Part shown: positions 1 through 13,167 of the stretch, piece by piece | Layout: every line of letters starts with the position of its first letter | Position numbering within the stretch: the first letter of the stretch is position 1 | NCBI RefSeq assembly: GCF_000165425.1 | Contig: NW_001799644.1 | Location: 5,215 to 69,214 of the forward strand | DNA from: Paramecium tetraurelia | Lineage: Eukaryota; Ciliophora; Oligohymenophorea; Peniculida; Parameciidae | DNA length: 64,000 nt | Reading direction: 5' to 3' | The notes under the pieces: model-generated | The model's database searches: none | Seen by the model: the letters and a program-made list of their open reading frames with translations, nothing else | What the model was told of the DNA's origin: nothing | Program-made: the position numbers and the translations under genes

Positions 1-979
1 AATTCAATTATTTCTTTATAATATCTATACCCCAAATCAAATATTATTTAGGCTAAATTCAAAGGGCATAGTTATTTTAATATTTCTCATGAAGTTTTTG
101 TATTAATAGATTACATAATAGACATTTCTTTATTAAAGATATATGATGTTATAGAAAGGTCATTTGATAAGCAGTCTCTTGTGAGAACCTCCTTTATTCT
201 GATATGAAAAGGAAAGGATTCCGACAAAGGCGATGGCATTTTAGGGAATTAGAAACAATCAAAAGGGACATTTAAGAGGAAATATGGCATTACCAAGCCA
301 TTTAGGGAAGGATGTTGAATTATTTGTGAGTAGTTGGATAACCAGCTTGTATGAAATCTGGAAATAACAATCTTTAAAATATACTTGTATACTTGAGGCT
401 CAAAGAATTAGGAAATAAAAAAAGTCGATGATTGAATCGCTTGGCAAATAAGAGTATCAAAGAAGTAATCTTTGGAAATAAGGAACTAACTAAAAATAAA
501 AATCATAATTATTTTAATTGAAATGATAAATAATAAATAATAATAATGATGTGATTTAAACCTTGTAAACCCAAAAGTTCAGGTTCGGATGTATGATATA
601 ATCCACATTTCAAACTCAAAATTATTTTAAGCAATTCTATCTAAAGAAGTTCAGCATAGAGTTTTTAGATTTATTCCTCAACTTATTAATTCAATACTAA
701 TTATTTCTCTTATAAAGGTCCTGTTTATCATCCCCTTATGATAGTGTGTTTCTTGATATTACACTACACCTAACTATTCAACCAAATACATTAATTTAGC
801 AAACTTGGATTTATATTTATGAGATAGGCCATGCTAAATGTAAACTGAAGGCAAGCTGAGATAAAATTAAAAAGAAATAGCCATATTATTGCTACATGCA
901 ATGAAGTCTGGACTCTCATAAATCAATAGAATCTTCAGAGTTAAATACAAATCTCTATAAACATTTTAATAAATATTTA
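1..979. other. No convincing gene; coding-like fragments
   Basis: Frames on the plus strand stay free of TGA for 60-100 codons at a time, but no model with a start, sensible introns and a stop holds together. The best small candidate is 204-526, opening MKRKGFRQRRWHF, with a possible 20-nt intron at 326-345, giving about 100 residues rich in K, R and Q. No family is recognised. It could be 3' parts of a gene cut by the window edge, or a decayed gene. Confidence 0.4.
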
Positions 980-2055
980 ATGCAGGTACAAAATATTGTA
1001 ATGTGCATTTAAATAAAATAAGGGCAAAGCAAGTATATTATCACGCACTAATTCTCAAACAAATAAGTATCAAAAAAAGTACTAGATGGTTATTACATAA
1101 TTTTAGAGATTACTGTTCTGTGCTATATAATCTTATGCAATATACTATAGTTCTAAGGAAGTAAAGTTTTCAACATAGCAGAATAGCATTAGGTGAATGG
1201 GCATTTACAAATAGGTAGAATCAGAGCACTATCCAAATATACTAAGGATCATATGTTGATAAGCAGATTCTTTTTATTAAGTAATCATAGCCTTATAAAA
1301 GTAGTTGAAGCAAGGCTAAACAAAGAAGCATCACAACTATTAATACATAGAGCGATTATATTATAGTTAGGCCCTCTCCAGAATTATATAATTGACAGTT
1401 GCACAAGTCATGTAAATAATAGTAGAGCCTGCTGTAATTACAGATGCATCACAATAATGTGTAAAGTAGAATGGCTTTTCAACTTCATAGATTAAAAGTA
1501 TTGGCGAAACTTGATTTAAGTCATTTAATTATGGCTTTAAATCAATCAAGTCTTTTTTTTAATCAGCATATTAATTGATTTGGAAACTAATACCAAAAAT
1601 TTTGTTATTATTTCATAGAACGCCTTGCTTGAACCTTGGATCTCTGGTACAAGTAACATTACAAAAAGATGCAAGTTCAAACATAATACAAGGATTAATA
1701 AATGTAGGATGCTGATCAGTATTTCTAATAAATATCACAAAAATAATAGAATCATAAATTTGTTTTCACATACTGTCGTACAGACATGGATTTTGAACTA
1801 ATTGGTATTGAAGTAACAAGTTGATTAAATCGTAAGAGCATATTACACAAATTTTAGTTGTTAATCTCATTAAAGGAAGAATTCATATTGATTATTGGGA
1901 GCCATAATGCAATTTATTTAGCTACAGGCTATCATGAGACTTTTCAATACAATTTGCATTAGTGTGCATAATTAGATTCACTTATTACAGATCATCAGCT
2001 TCTAGCATTAAATGATTAGAATACTAATGAAAGAAATTAAAATTTATGTGAATGA
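980..2055 (+). CDS. Candidate hypothetical protein (weak)
   Basis: One frame stays free of TGA from 905 to 1831. It continues in phase through a 26-nt GTAAG...TTTTAG intron (1832-1857) and ends at TGA 2053-2055. The first ATG in frame is at 980, giving about 349 residues. A TGA-free run of this length is unlikely by chance at this base composition, and the intron has the right size and ends. Against it, the composition is unremarkable, no domain is recognised, and other frames also look protein-like in places. It may be a decayed or wrongly framed gene. Confidence 0.3.
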
Positions 2056-2299
2056 ATGAAAATAAATGTGCTTAACCATTACCTGCATTCATAAAAAAAA
2101 TGGCAGGTTTCAAAGAATACTCATGAAAATCAGCTTAACGCTGCACAATACAAAATAATCTAGTAGAACCAAAAGTTTGGTAAAGCACACAAATATTAGC
2201 TAAATGAAAAAGATCAACACCAAAAACAAGCTACTATATTTATTTTGGTATACATTGTTTTTTATCCTGTAAATAAAAATAATTAGTAGTGGTTGTTGA

Positions 2300-2867
2300 T
2301 TGAATGTTGATGAACTCTAAACTCTGAATTTAACCAATAGGATTTAATGTGCACGTAGGAGCTTTTGGGCCAAATTCTTAACGGTAGTAGGAAGGTAGGT
2401 AACATACAACCAACAGTTAGGTTAACATGGTACCTGCTTGTGACACAATATCCATTTCAGATGATTTTGTAGTGTCATAGCTACTCCACTTTTTGAGGAT
2501 TTATTTGATGTAGACTAATAGAAAAAGCTAGATTCACAAGAGTTTTATTATGTCCTGAAGAAATAGAACGTCTTAATAATCGTTGCTGATTTTCCAATAT
2601 GGCAAAAGATGGAGCAATAGGTTCATGTTTGCCATCATTACAACAAAGACCAAATAACAAATTCAGTGTTGAAGTATTTAAATACTAATTTGAATGTTGT
2701 ATACAAAACTGATTGATTACTAGTATAGGATACTCAAAAACAACAATATAAGTTATCAATAAGTTTAACAAGTATCACAGATGGATACTTGGTACAACCA
2801 GAAGTTGGGAGTGTTCATAATTTTGTAACCCCGTTAGCAAAAAACGCAAGATCCACAATCAACATGA
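2300..2867 (+). CDS. 3' part of an unknown gene, start not found
   Basis: Removing a 33-nt intron (2440-2472) and a 25-nt GTATAC...CTAG intron (2699-2723) joins protein-like segments such as EDLFDVDQQKKLDSQEFYYV and NVYRILKNNNISYQQVQQ into one frame ending at TGA 2865-2867. The 25-nt intron matches the commonest intron length in this window. I could not find an in-frame start: a TGA lies just upstream at 2297. Either an upstream exon is missed or this is a remnant. No family recognised. Confidence 0.35.
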
Positions 2868-4671
2868 TTAGTTTGCTAATTGCAAACATTATCATAATTA
2901 GCATAATGTTTGTCATTTCAGCTTTTAGAGAAAACTGTTGCTATAAAAACAATTTGTGTGTGTATTGTTACAATTATTAAAGTTCAATAGGCAATTATTA
3001 AGTGCCATATCATTGTTTATTTGGAATTATAGAAACATTATGATATATAATAATATTTTTAAGTTCGCCATCTTATGCAGGTCATCTAATTCGGTAGCAT
3101 AATTTCAATAAAGGAACCTTTCAGATTTACTTGCAACTTAAGCATGTGAAAAAGAATTTCTTGGAGATGCAAATGTTGTTGAAGCATTAAAAAACCAGCA
3201 AAAAATTTTTGTTGTCTTAACTAAAAATGCAAAAATTAATACATTAATTTAGATAGCATTTATTTACATTGATATCCAAAATACATTCAAATTCTCACCA
3301 TCTGTAAAGCAAGCTTCCATAATCTTATAATCCTAAAAATCCTGTTTTCTAGTGCATTCCACAACCTATTTTATTATACAATAGCTAATAAAAATTACAT
3401 TCCTCATCCCTAGTAAGATGAACTTATGCATTATGGCACCTTTTCTAGAACCACCTTTTGCAAAGTTGAAAGGAAAAATATACATAAGAATAGGATTAGA
3501 CATCTGAAGGTCCAATTGTGTAAAGCTGTTCCTAAATTTTTTCTTAATTCCAAAAATAATTAACTCCTTTTAAGTCCTTTATATATCACTAATGAATTAA
3601 GCTCTAATTACATCCTCCATTTTGAGAGGTTACAAAATCCAACACCTCCCCATAATCCTAGCATTATTGATATTTTTAAAATGAATCTAAGCAATCCTAT
3701 TTGAATTATCGAATATAGTTTAAAATCAAAGTATAATTTTTAGCCATTCAAAATATTTCTTAAGAAAAACAAAGATTTTCGTAGAATTTATCGCACATTT
3801 ACTATTATACAAACCAAACAAGTTTTTCTTTTTATCATTAACAGTAATTGAAGTATTAGACCCATGAACCTTTAGTTAATACATTCGTGACCTTAGTCAT
3901 TTAAGATCAACCTATCTAAACCTTATATACACATAATATGAGTGATAAAATATATAGGTAATTCTTTACAGTCAGTTCATCTCTACACTATTTTTCTAAT
4001 TCCAAAGCCCAAAGCAATACCTGTCACATAACTATAGGATTATTAACATTAAATTTTTTGTTAAAAAAAGGTATAATCAACTAAGCTAACTCAGTAATCA
4101 AAATATTAACTCCATTCCTTTATTATTCTGCAATCTTCTTCTTGCATGCATTCCAATTCTAATCCTTCTTCAGTGAATGTTTTGTGGAAACTAAATGGAA
4201 AACCCAATTCTACTAAATTCAAATCTTGAGCTTTAACGTTGAGTTAACTAAATACATGCCATCAAAGACATTTTGTTGAGATTTTCTGACTGCGAAATGA
4301 TAAAAATATGAAAAGTAATGTTTTTAGAAATTTTTAAATTCATTTTAAATCTATATAATTATGAAATGGATAAGATTTCTTTAATATTTTCTATTTATAA
4401 TTGTTTTAAAAAGGGTTTCAATATAACGTTTTCAAGAATTTAAGCAAAATTCGCCATAAACTTGCAAATTTCTTTTGGGTAAAACTTAAGAATTTTTGTG
4501 CTTAAATTCTCTCTTATCTACTATTTTTATTATAATAATAGCAGAAATGGGCTTAATTTCTATGAATTTTTTAAAAATTATACCATAAGCTTGTATTTCA
4601 AGTATTAGAAATTCTATTGAATCCAATATTAATATTGATAAAAGCAAATTTTTTTTCATTAATATTTTTAA
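2868..4671 (+). pseudogene. Probable degraded coding DNA
   Basis: Three plus-strand stretches read like protein but sit in different frames. One is 3040-3507 (155 codons with its own ATG). A second runs from about 3280 to 3700 and includes PHPQQDELMHYGTFSRTTF. A third runs from 3671 to about 4285 and is TGA-free for about 205 codons. No short GT-AG intron I could find restores one frame across them. TGA density over the whole stretch is near random. A relic of a larger gene is the simplest reading. Overlapping chance frames in AT-rich DNA are the alternative. Confidence 0.35.
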
Positions 4672-7600
4672 ATGATAATACATATCTTATTAATCCATGG
4701 GATTTGCTAGTTAACTGATATGCATTTCACAAAGGAAAAATAAATTTCGTTGTACCCAACATAGGGAGAATTTTACGAATACTATTTGTCAAATTTTCTA
4801 CCAGATTATTAATTAAACTGTAAAATTTATCCTTAAGTTCCAAATGTATAAATAATGAATTAATGTGAAGAAATATACAGATTAAAAGGAAATTGTAAAC
4901 TATAAAAAATTTATATAGAATTGATATCATTGTCCTCAAATACTACACATTTTGGTACTCTGTCAATTGGAAATAAAATAATTATGTATGAGTGGAAGAA
5001 TAAAATACTTCAATAAGTTGGAGAATCTATAAACATTGATAATTCGTTTAATTGTTTTAATATCAATTTGTCAAAATTTTTTTCAATTTTAGTAGATTGT
5101 TATAAGTAAGATGAACTCTTTTTAATTCAATTAATGGATACATAATCAATTATTGCTTATTAAATATAATCATCTGAACCTAATTCAACCAAAATACAAT
5201 CAATTATTAATGGAACAAATGCGTTTATCATATATGCCTAATATTTTGAGATGTATTCAATACTTTCATTATTTTCATCATTTTTTGTAAATTAAAGTAG
5301 CTTATATAAATAATTTGTCGATTTTGATATCCCAATTACCATAAGTCCTAAGATTTATGTAATGACTTTGCAAGAGATATTATAGTTATCAATATCTTCA
5401 GAGTCTCAATTTTATTAGGAATATAAATATAGCATCCCTTTTTTTCTGAATCCTGTTATTAGTATTAATGTTTATTATGATTTACGGACGTTTCCTTAAT
5501 GCGATCAAATTGCTTTAATAAGTTCATAAAATACTGTTTCTTTCCTTTTGGGATGTGAAAATTCAATAGTCCTTGTAGGTCTAAATGAATAGCTTTAATA
5601 TGAGTCTGCTTTTAAGATACTCTAAAACAACTAATTTATAGTATTTTAACTAAAAGATAAAATACTCATTTAAGAATTAGAAGTAAATAACATCTACAAT
5701 TATCATCTAAATCATTCCAAAAATTCCATAATTTATTTTAATTCTGATAATGAATTATTTGTATTCAACCACCACATCATTGTTTATAAAATTTAATTGC
5801 CTTCCTTATAAGTAAATTTAACTAATTTAAAAATTGCTGGAAATAATTATGCTTTTTCACTTATATGCCATAATGAATTGAAATATTCCACTTTCTCTAA
5901 TATTTAACTTTAAGTATTACTTTAGAATGATACAAATGTGTATGTAATGTTTAATTAATATTTTCCATAATATAGTGTTTTGGAAGTTTCAGCTAAACAT
6001 ACATTTATGAGTTTTTCAGGGTAATTATTACAATATAAATAAAATCCAGATGGAATTCCTTTAAAGTTTACTTTAACATCCTAGCAAAAGGCTGGCGAAA
6101 TTATGTAGAGTTATTAAATAGTCTAATCCTTGTCAATATTTTAGCCTAATTATTATTTGTCATCATAATATTTAATAGGATTTAATAATGATTCAATTGA
6201 TATTTTGTGGAGCTAAAACATCATAGTATCTTATTAATTCACTAAATTATGTTCAATTAGCATTTCCATAAATGCAAGCTCCTTATAAATTGCCTATAGC
6301 ATTTATCCTTTAAAAATAATAATTGGACTCAGTGATAAAAATACAATTTATTTGTTTTAATACTACAATGAGAGTAATAGTATAATTAGTTATGCAAATT
6401 TTACGTTTAAAAGATCCTTCTCAGATTTTGTAGCAACATACAATAGTATAATTATTCTAATTCCAAAACAAGAAATAAAAATAATGACATTTAATTTTAC
6501 AACTATCTTTACATTAAATTAAGAGACGATAAATTAATTTTTCAACAAGATTCTTTTCAATCCTATATAAATTGTTGTTAATTTTTAACTATAGTCATCT
6601 TTATTGTATATAAACAACATTAATGAAGTCATCATAATTTCAATTGATTAAAATAACGTCCCAATACCTATTTCTTTGATTGAAGTCAATTTTAAAATCA
6701 AATAGATAAATTTAGTAAATTAATAATTAATTTTATCATATCTATGTAATAATGATCAAAATATTTGCTTTTAAGTTTGGAATGTGTAATATTTACCTAA
6801 ATATTATTATTTAAAGAATCTTTATAGTCTAAATGTTGATAATAAAGTAGTAATATAATCTGATAACCTTTTTTTATATGTTACTTTCAGTAATTACACA
6901 GTTTATATTTATAATCCTTCCTTACCTTATCATTCTAGTTTATATTAAATTCTACAATTAAGTTCACCAATTCAATGTGCCTCGGCCATTAAAAGCTTTT
7001 AAGTTTATATACCTCAATTCTAGTATTTTATATCGATGATACTTCTTTCAGACAATACTATTTATCAAATAAATAGAGACTAAAAATTTGAGCTGTCTGT
7101 AGAATTTAACAATTATAACCTAAACTATTCTGTAAATTACCCATATATCATTTATAACTACACTGTAAGTTCTTTATTAAATAACACAGCCTTTTAGTAG
7201 ACTCCTAATTAAAGTTTACTATTATATTCTAACTTTACAGTATTTTAGAATTAAACAAATTTACGAATAAATTTAAGTTTAGATAATATAATTCCTTTGT
7301 CTTTTAAGTTCACTTATCCATTGAATTTATTTCTTGATAGATAAGTGGGATATTGTGGAATAGTATACAATAACACTTATAATTAAAATAACTAATGCAG
7401 TTTATCTTAGAATAGATCTAACAGTATTCCTAATCTTAATAATTTCTCCTTAATTACTTCAATAAACAATGAATGTTTTGCTTTACAGAATAACTCTTAT
7501 ATTTAAATGGTAAATACTAATTTAAATAATTTATCGAATTTGAGTTATTAATATCTAAAGTTAAGCTTATGTCTAAATTCAACATCAGAAAATTACACAT

Positions 7601-8703
7601 TATATTCAATTTGTTAAAATCAAACTTCTTAGTATCTACTTAACTTTACTTTAAATTGTGACAACAAATTAGAAATGAGTAGTATCAAATAATTTCCCCA
7701 TAAATTTTAAAATATATCCAAAATGAGCGTCATTTTAAACTAAATTTTTATTTTAGGTACTTTTCAATAGTCATTTTAATAATTGTATTGGTTTAACTTC
7801 AACTTAAATGAATTAACTGGCCCATATCATTAAAGTGACGATTTTTCTATAGCGAAAATCCCATAAATGATTTAAGATGGTTAATCAGAAAAAATAATTG
7901 TATTTTATACGATGAATTTTTAAGTTTACTATATAATTTTATCGATTGGTGATTCAACAATTTAATCATAAGGTGTTGTTGATATTGAATTTTGTGATTA
8001 ACAATAAATTTGTTCTCAGCATCCAAATTTATATATTTTAGTTTTAATTATGCAAACATATTATTAAAGTGTTACAATAATTGTGAGTGATACTTATTTT
8101 AGTTATGTTGTAGTGGTAAGATTAGAGTAATTTAAATTGTACAATAAAAGTGATTTTAAAGGCAGAGCAATTAAATCTATTCCAAATTATGGTAATTTAA
8201 CTAATACTGGTAATTCTTTTTATTTGAATGGTGTTTTGACGTAGCAATTTTAATTAAACTATTAAAATATAAGTCATTTTATAGTTGGGGTTTATTATTT
8301 CAATCTCTTCGATGAAAATTTTATATAGCCAATTTTGATGTAAAGTTCATTCGAAACTTCAATCAAGGATTATGCAATTATTATAGATTAATAATATCGA
8401 AACGGAACATCCATGTACTTTTATAATTAAACTATATATAATTACTCAATAGGTACCTAAAATGTGACATGTATTGCTTATACAAAAAAAGGTTATATGA
8501 TTGTTCCGATATTTTGCTTAAACGAATTTTAATATGGTATTTACAACATTACATTTTACCTGCCTCCAAAATTTCATCATAATTTTGGCCCATCAGCTTA
8601 TATTCTATTTTCAATGATTCTTCTATTGCTATCATATTTTTACTTTAAATTTAAATCCAAAACAAGGAATTTGGAGCCTATTTATTCTGAAATTGAATTA
8701 TGA
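4672..8703 (+). CDS. Large secreted single-pass membrane protein
   Basis: A single uninterrupted reading frame of 1,343 codons, with no TGA and no intron, ends at TGA 8701-8703; chance cannot explain it. The start ATG at 4672 is the first after an in-frame TGA at 4636 and opens a short signal peptide (MIIHILLIHGICQLTD). The long middle part is rich in Asn, Ser, Thr and Tyr with many N-X-S/T sites, as expected of an extracellular region. Near the C-terminus, after FGPSAY, lies one hydrophobic helix (residues about 1306-1322). It is followed by a short basic and acidic tail ending IYSEIEL. The topology is type I: large outside, small inside. I recognise no enzyme or adhesion domain. It may belong to the large ciliate families of putative surface transmembrane proteins. 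The flanking DNA looks decayed, while this gene is clearly intact. Confidence 0.9.
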
Positions 8704-8800
8704 TAATTTAATAAAGATTGTAATAGTTAAATTCGCATAAATTAATCTTAATTCTTGGTCTTGATTCAATTTACAAGAATAAATTCTTTCTTATTGTTAA

Positions 8801-9425
8801 ATGAGCAAAAAAGATCATTTAAGATTTATTCTTAATCTAATCATTTAAAAATTTAGGTAAAATATTTATCTTATTTTACACATTTATGATATTCAAATTT
8901 TCACTCCTGATTAATCTTAGCGTACTTGAAGTCATTCTTCATATTTTTTAAATCTTATTTACCCAGATTCTAGCATGATAACTAATTATAAATGGTGAAC
9001 TATTAAAATGTTCCCTTCTTATCTTAGAATTTAAGTATGATAATTTTATACCCAATTCAGAAAACTTTGATAAATATAAGGAATTTCTATCTTACAATAA
9101 ATTACATCTCAAAATTTTGAATTTATTGGTCTTATCAATTGAAGGGAAATTATGTAATTTAACTTATGTTTAATTATTGCAAACTGTCTTTTGGTGAATA
9201 ATTGATAATTCTTATGGGTCTGGTTTTATACCCAACCTTTTTAAACTCCTTAATTTAGGTTTAGACAGATCTTAACTTTTAAATAAGAGAATCTTCTAAT
9301 TAATTAGTTCTAAAAAAAACAGATTCAAATACTTTTTGGGTTTTGTATTCCACTCTGTATATATCTTCCAAAAATATGAAGTTGAAATTTGCAGAATTTT
9401 AAAAAACGTATTTAAACCTAAATGA
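8801..9425 (+). pseudogene. Probable gene remnant
   Basis: An ATG at 8801 opens MSKKDHLRFILNLIIQKF and stops after 44 codons. Further on, a protein-like frame (containing NSENFDKYKEFLSYNKLHL) runs to a TGA at 9195-9197. The same frame continues in equally protein-like form (GFIPNLFKLLNLGLDRSQ) to a second TGA at 9423-9425. No GT-AG intron spans the first TGA. The simplest reading is a gene broken by a stop and frame changes. A wrongly chosen frame is possible. No family recognised. Confidence 0.35.
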
Positions 9426-10014
9426 TTATTAATTTATTTTACTCTGATTTGATGATTTTCTATATTTTATTACTTTCCTTCCATTTAGAAGCATTAATCA
9501 TCTATATCAATTCTAGGTTAGTTGTATAAATAATTGATTATTGAATATAAAATAAATCCCAAATACACTTCTTTGCCAGATATTTGTTTTTTAGACACCT
9601 CAAAAAATATTTTCATAAAATGTGGTGATTGATTATGGGTGATATATCAAGACATATAAAAAATAACTCATTCTCCAAAAAAATGATTAAAAATACTCTT
9701 TAGAATGATTCTTTAATCATTCTGCATTCCTACCTTGATACATAATGATTATTCTAATAACTTAATTATTTTTAATCAAATCAACATTGAAAGAGAAAAT
9801 CTAATTTATTTGACATTTAACCGAACTGTTTGAATGAGAAATAAAGCCTGAATTAAGAAAAACCCATTTCAAGAATTTAAACATTAGAAATGTAATAAAA
9901 ATTTATAAAATAATTATTTCCTATTCTTCGGTTTTTATCGGCTATTTTCATTTGACTGAATAATGCTTCTAATTAGGTCATTTCTTAAATTATAATTAAT
10001 AATTTCAATATAAC
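9426..10014. other. Intergenic, nothing recognised
   Basis: About 590 bases of AT-rich DNA between the remnant and the RING gene. All frames are broken by TGA at short intervals. I see no repeat, RNA gene or regulatory element I could defend. Confidence 0.5.
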
Positions 10015-11117
10015 TCATTAAAAAACCTTAATTAGCAATTATACAGGTTCTCTACAGATTAAACACTATTTTAATGCTAATTCTTTACAGTTGTGACAAT
10101 AGATAAAATGACCACAAGGAGAGGCCACGTATTACTTTGGAAATTCAAAACAAATCTAACATAAACTAGAATCATCTAATTTAGTTTATTGTTTTTATTA
10201 ATATTGGATATTTTCTTACTCCTTATCTTCCATTTTTTAATTATCAAATTATTTTACTATATCTAAAGGCTATTTAAAGACTTATGGTTATTTAGGTTGG
10301 TTGTATGATTTTTTATTCCTTTCTTTCTCATATCTTTCTTATTCTACTAATCGTTTATTTTTCATACTCAGGTTCTTAAATATATTGTTTAAATTGTTTC
10401 TCTTCATAATTAGGTTTATTCCTTTGACTATTTTTACAATCATATATATTGTATTAAGATTGAAATTATTTATCCTTTTAATATTTAAAAAAATTCCTTT
10501 CGTCTAATTGAGATCTTTCCCTTAGCTTGTTATCAGCATCAATATCAATCTAAAATATGTCTGCTTATTAAAATAAAAAATCAACACCAAATTTCAGATA
10601 TTCATTTAAAAGCTAAAAATTATGAAAAAATTGTATACATCATTGCAGTTATGGCAAATTTAAATAAGGGGATCAAGATGTTTTTTTTTTAAACTTAGCT
10701 TTGTAAATTAATCGCTTATCTATTGATGGAACACAATATTTAAAAATTTTAATTTCTTTAAGATTATGGTAGTGCTCCAATTTTTTGATCTTAAGTAATT
10801 TAGAGTTATTGAATCAATCCATTGTACACCAAATGATAATCTTTGGCAATTTAATCTTTTCGATTGATTTTCTGTAATTCTGCTTCTAAATTCTATAATT
10901 TATTGTTAAGCTTAGACTTTTTATTCGAATTGTTATTTTCAATACTTAACTATAATTGTTCTTTAGTGGATTATAATTTTTAAATGATTTTCTATTTTTT
11001 TTCTTCCGTTTTCTAATTCATTCCATAAAATTTTCCTTTAAACTTGTTTTAATGGCTGGTTAATTTTTTTTGAAAGTTTTATGCCTCACTTTCAAATGAT
11101 TCTTATAACTTTTTCAT
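10015..11117 (-). CDS. Coiled-coil protein with C-terminal RING finger
   Basis: The C-terminus is a clear RING finger of C3HC4 type. It begins CQICFEF, continues through SPCGHFIYCHNC and ends CLICREP, about 13 residues before TGA (10015-10017). Such proteins are usually E3 ubiquitin ligases that recruit an E2 enzyme through the RING. The N-terminal half, from ATG at 11117 (MKKLQESFESEAQNFQKK), is a lysine/glutamate/glutamine coiled coil reading to about 10640. A charged linker containing ADNKLRERSQLDER lies between. The three parts are in three different frames, so at least two introns lie near 10600 and 10345. I could not place either with confidence. A GTATAC...TTTTAG 26-mer (10613-10638) looks like an intron but does not give the needed phase. 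A frameshifted or mis-assembled gene is possible. Domain call strong, exon model weak. Confidence 0.7.
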
Positions 11118-11295
11118 ATTATTCTTTTATAAACTTAAATGATAAAACTTATGTTATTACGAAGTAATGAAAGTGTTTGTATTATTTGATAAATTCTGGT
11201 TGAAGATTTAAAGAAAAAATTGAAATATTTGATTATGGAAAACATGGTAACTGAAATAGAGAAAATATATATTTAAATTATTATTCAAGAATATT

Positions 11296-13135
11296 ATGAT
11301 ACGCCCGGGCTCATCTATGAGTAAAGCGAAATAAACAAAAGTCTCTGCTCCAGTAGGTGGAGGATTGGCTGTAAAAGTAGTTGAATAAAAAATGCCAACT
11401 CTCGAGGATTATGTAAAAAATAGGGATTGGGTTGGAGCAGTTGCTCTATTGGAAAATGAATAAAAGTAATTTTACAATTAGAAAAATAAGCTTTAATGAT
11501 TCACGTGCCGAACCCAAGTTGTGGCTAGCCTACGCATATTTCCACAATGGAGATTACAAGTAAACAATATAATTATTCAATTAGAAAAGCAATTTAAGTT
11601 TACGATCAAATGATGAGCAAACCTGACTACAATAAGGAGATACATGTGTATAAAGCCTGTTGCTATTATGCACTTTGCTAATATGAAGATTCAAAAAGAG
11701 AATGCTCAAAAGGACCAGAAACTCCTTTGGCTGTCAGATTGTAATAAAATTTGAGATATAAAGATAATTTCATATTGCACATAAAAAAAATGATGAAAAG
11801 AATCTTATGACTTATCATCATAAGATATCTGAAAATGTGCATGATTAATTATGCCTAGCTGCTATTCATTATTTAAGAGGACATTATGAAGAAGTAATTA
11901 ATTTGGATTATAAAACTTTAGGCAACGGATGCGTATAAAAAACTATTGTTAGAGAATCGAGAATATACAGCTATTAATGTTTATGTGGCTTTATGTTATT
12001 ATAAAATGGAGTATTTTGATGTTTCAATTGAAATCCTACAGTCTTATTTAAATCAATATCCTACGAGTGTTACTGCTGTGAATTTGAAAGCATGCAATTA
12101 ATTTTCATTATACAGCGGTAAGGCAGCTGAAGAGATAATGAAGCCTTTACAATAAGCTTATGAGGGAGGAAATGTTTTCGCTGATAATGATTTATTAAGA
12201 CATAATTTAGTTGTGATGAGAGGTGGAGAAAATGCATTATAAACATTGCCTCCATTAGTAGAAATATTTCCAGAGGCTAAATTGAATCTGATAATTTACT
12301 ATTTAAAAAACGATGAAGTCGAGGAGGCATTCAATTTAGTTAAAGATCTCTAACCTACTTCCCCTAAAGAATATATACTTAAGGCAATAGTATATGCTAT
12401 GAAGGGTCAATTAAATCTAGATTAAAAAGAAGCATTAAAAACTGCTCAATAATTATTTTAATTGGTAGGATCATCTGCCAGTGAATGTGATACTATTCCA
12501 GGAAGGTAGTGTATGTCCTCATGTTTCTTTTTATGCAAGTAATTTGAGGATGTGTTAGTTTACTTAAAATCAATAAAAAATTACTTCTCAAGTGATGATG
12601 ATTTTAATTGGAATTATGGAATTGCATGTGCTGGAGTTGGAGATTATAAGGAGGCTGAAGACGCACTCGTAGCAATACAAGCTGAGAAATATAGAGTATT
12701 GATTATTAAATAAATAGTCTGATGATTGTTACTTAAAATGGATGACAAGAACCTTCATTATGAATGGAAAACCAAAGTATTTTCATTAATTCATTTTATA
12801 GAGAGGCTTGGGAATTGTATTTGAATATGGATCCTTCTTCAGAGTCTTTCTAAATTTTGCAACTTATAGCTAATGATTGTTATAAAATGGGCCACTTTTA
12901 TTACGCTGCAAGAGCGTTTGATATTTTGGCTAGATTAGATTCGGATCATGAATATGAAGATGCTCTCAAAGGATCTGTTGTTGGAGTATTTTAAATGGTT
13001 ATTGCATCCAAAGCCACCTTAGATCAATTGCTTGAGGTAATGAACCTGTTAACTACTCTTGGGGATAATCCTTAGGTTGAATACATCATTACCATTATTA
13101 AGAAATGGGGGAAGTAAAATAATTGGAAAATCTGA
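11296..13135 (+). CDS. IFT56: Intraflagellar transport protein IFT56 (TTC26/DYF-13)
   Basis: IFT56 is a tetratricopeptide subunit of the IFT-B train that carries certain motility proteins into cilia. The N-terminal [20 protein letters not shown] and stretches such as [20 protein letters not shown] and [13 protein letters not shown] match the family closely. After removal of six short introns (about 11466-11490, 11560-11584, 11741-11763, 11894-11921, 12696-12717, 12777-12801) the frame is continuous and gives 563 residues, near the usual 550. TPR helices fill the protein. The first ATG of the frame (11296) was taken as the start; a second lies seven codons on. The first intron could instead be 16 nt with a TAG end, because both versions keep frame. 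Introns 1 and 3 as drawn end in AAG. The stop is TGA 13133-13135. It is one of several cilia genes in the window. Confidence 0.93.
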
Positions 13136-13167
13136 TCATTATAATATTTTAATTATTAAGATTAACA

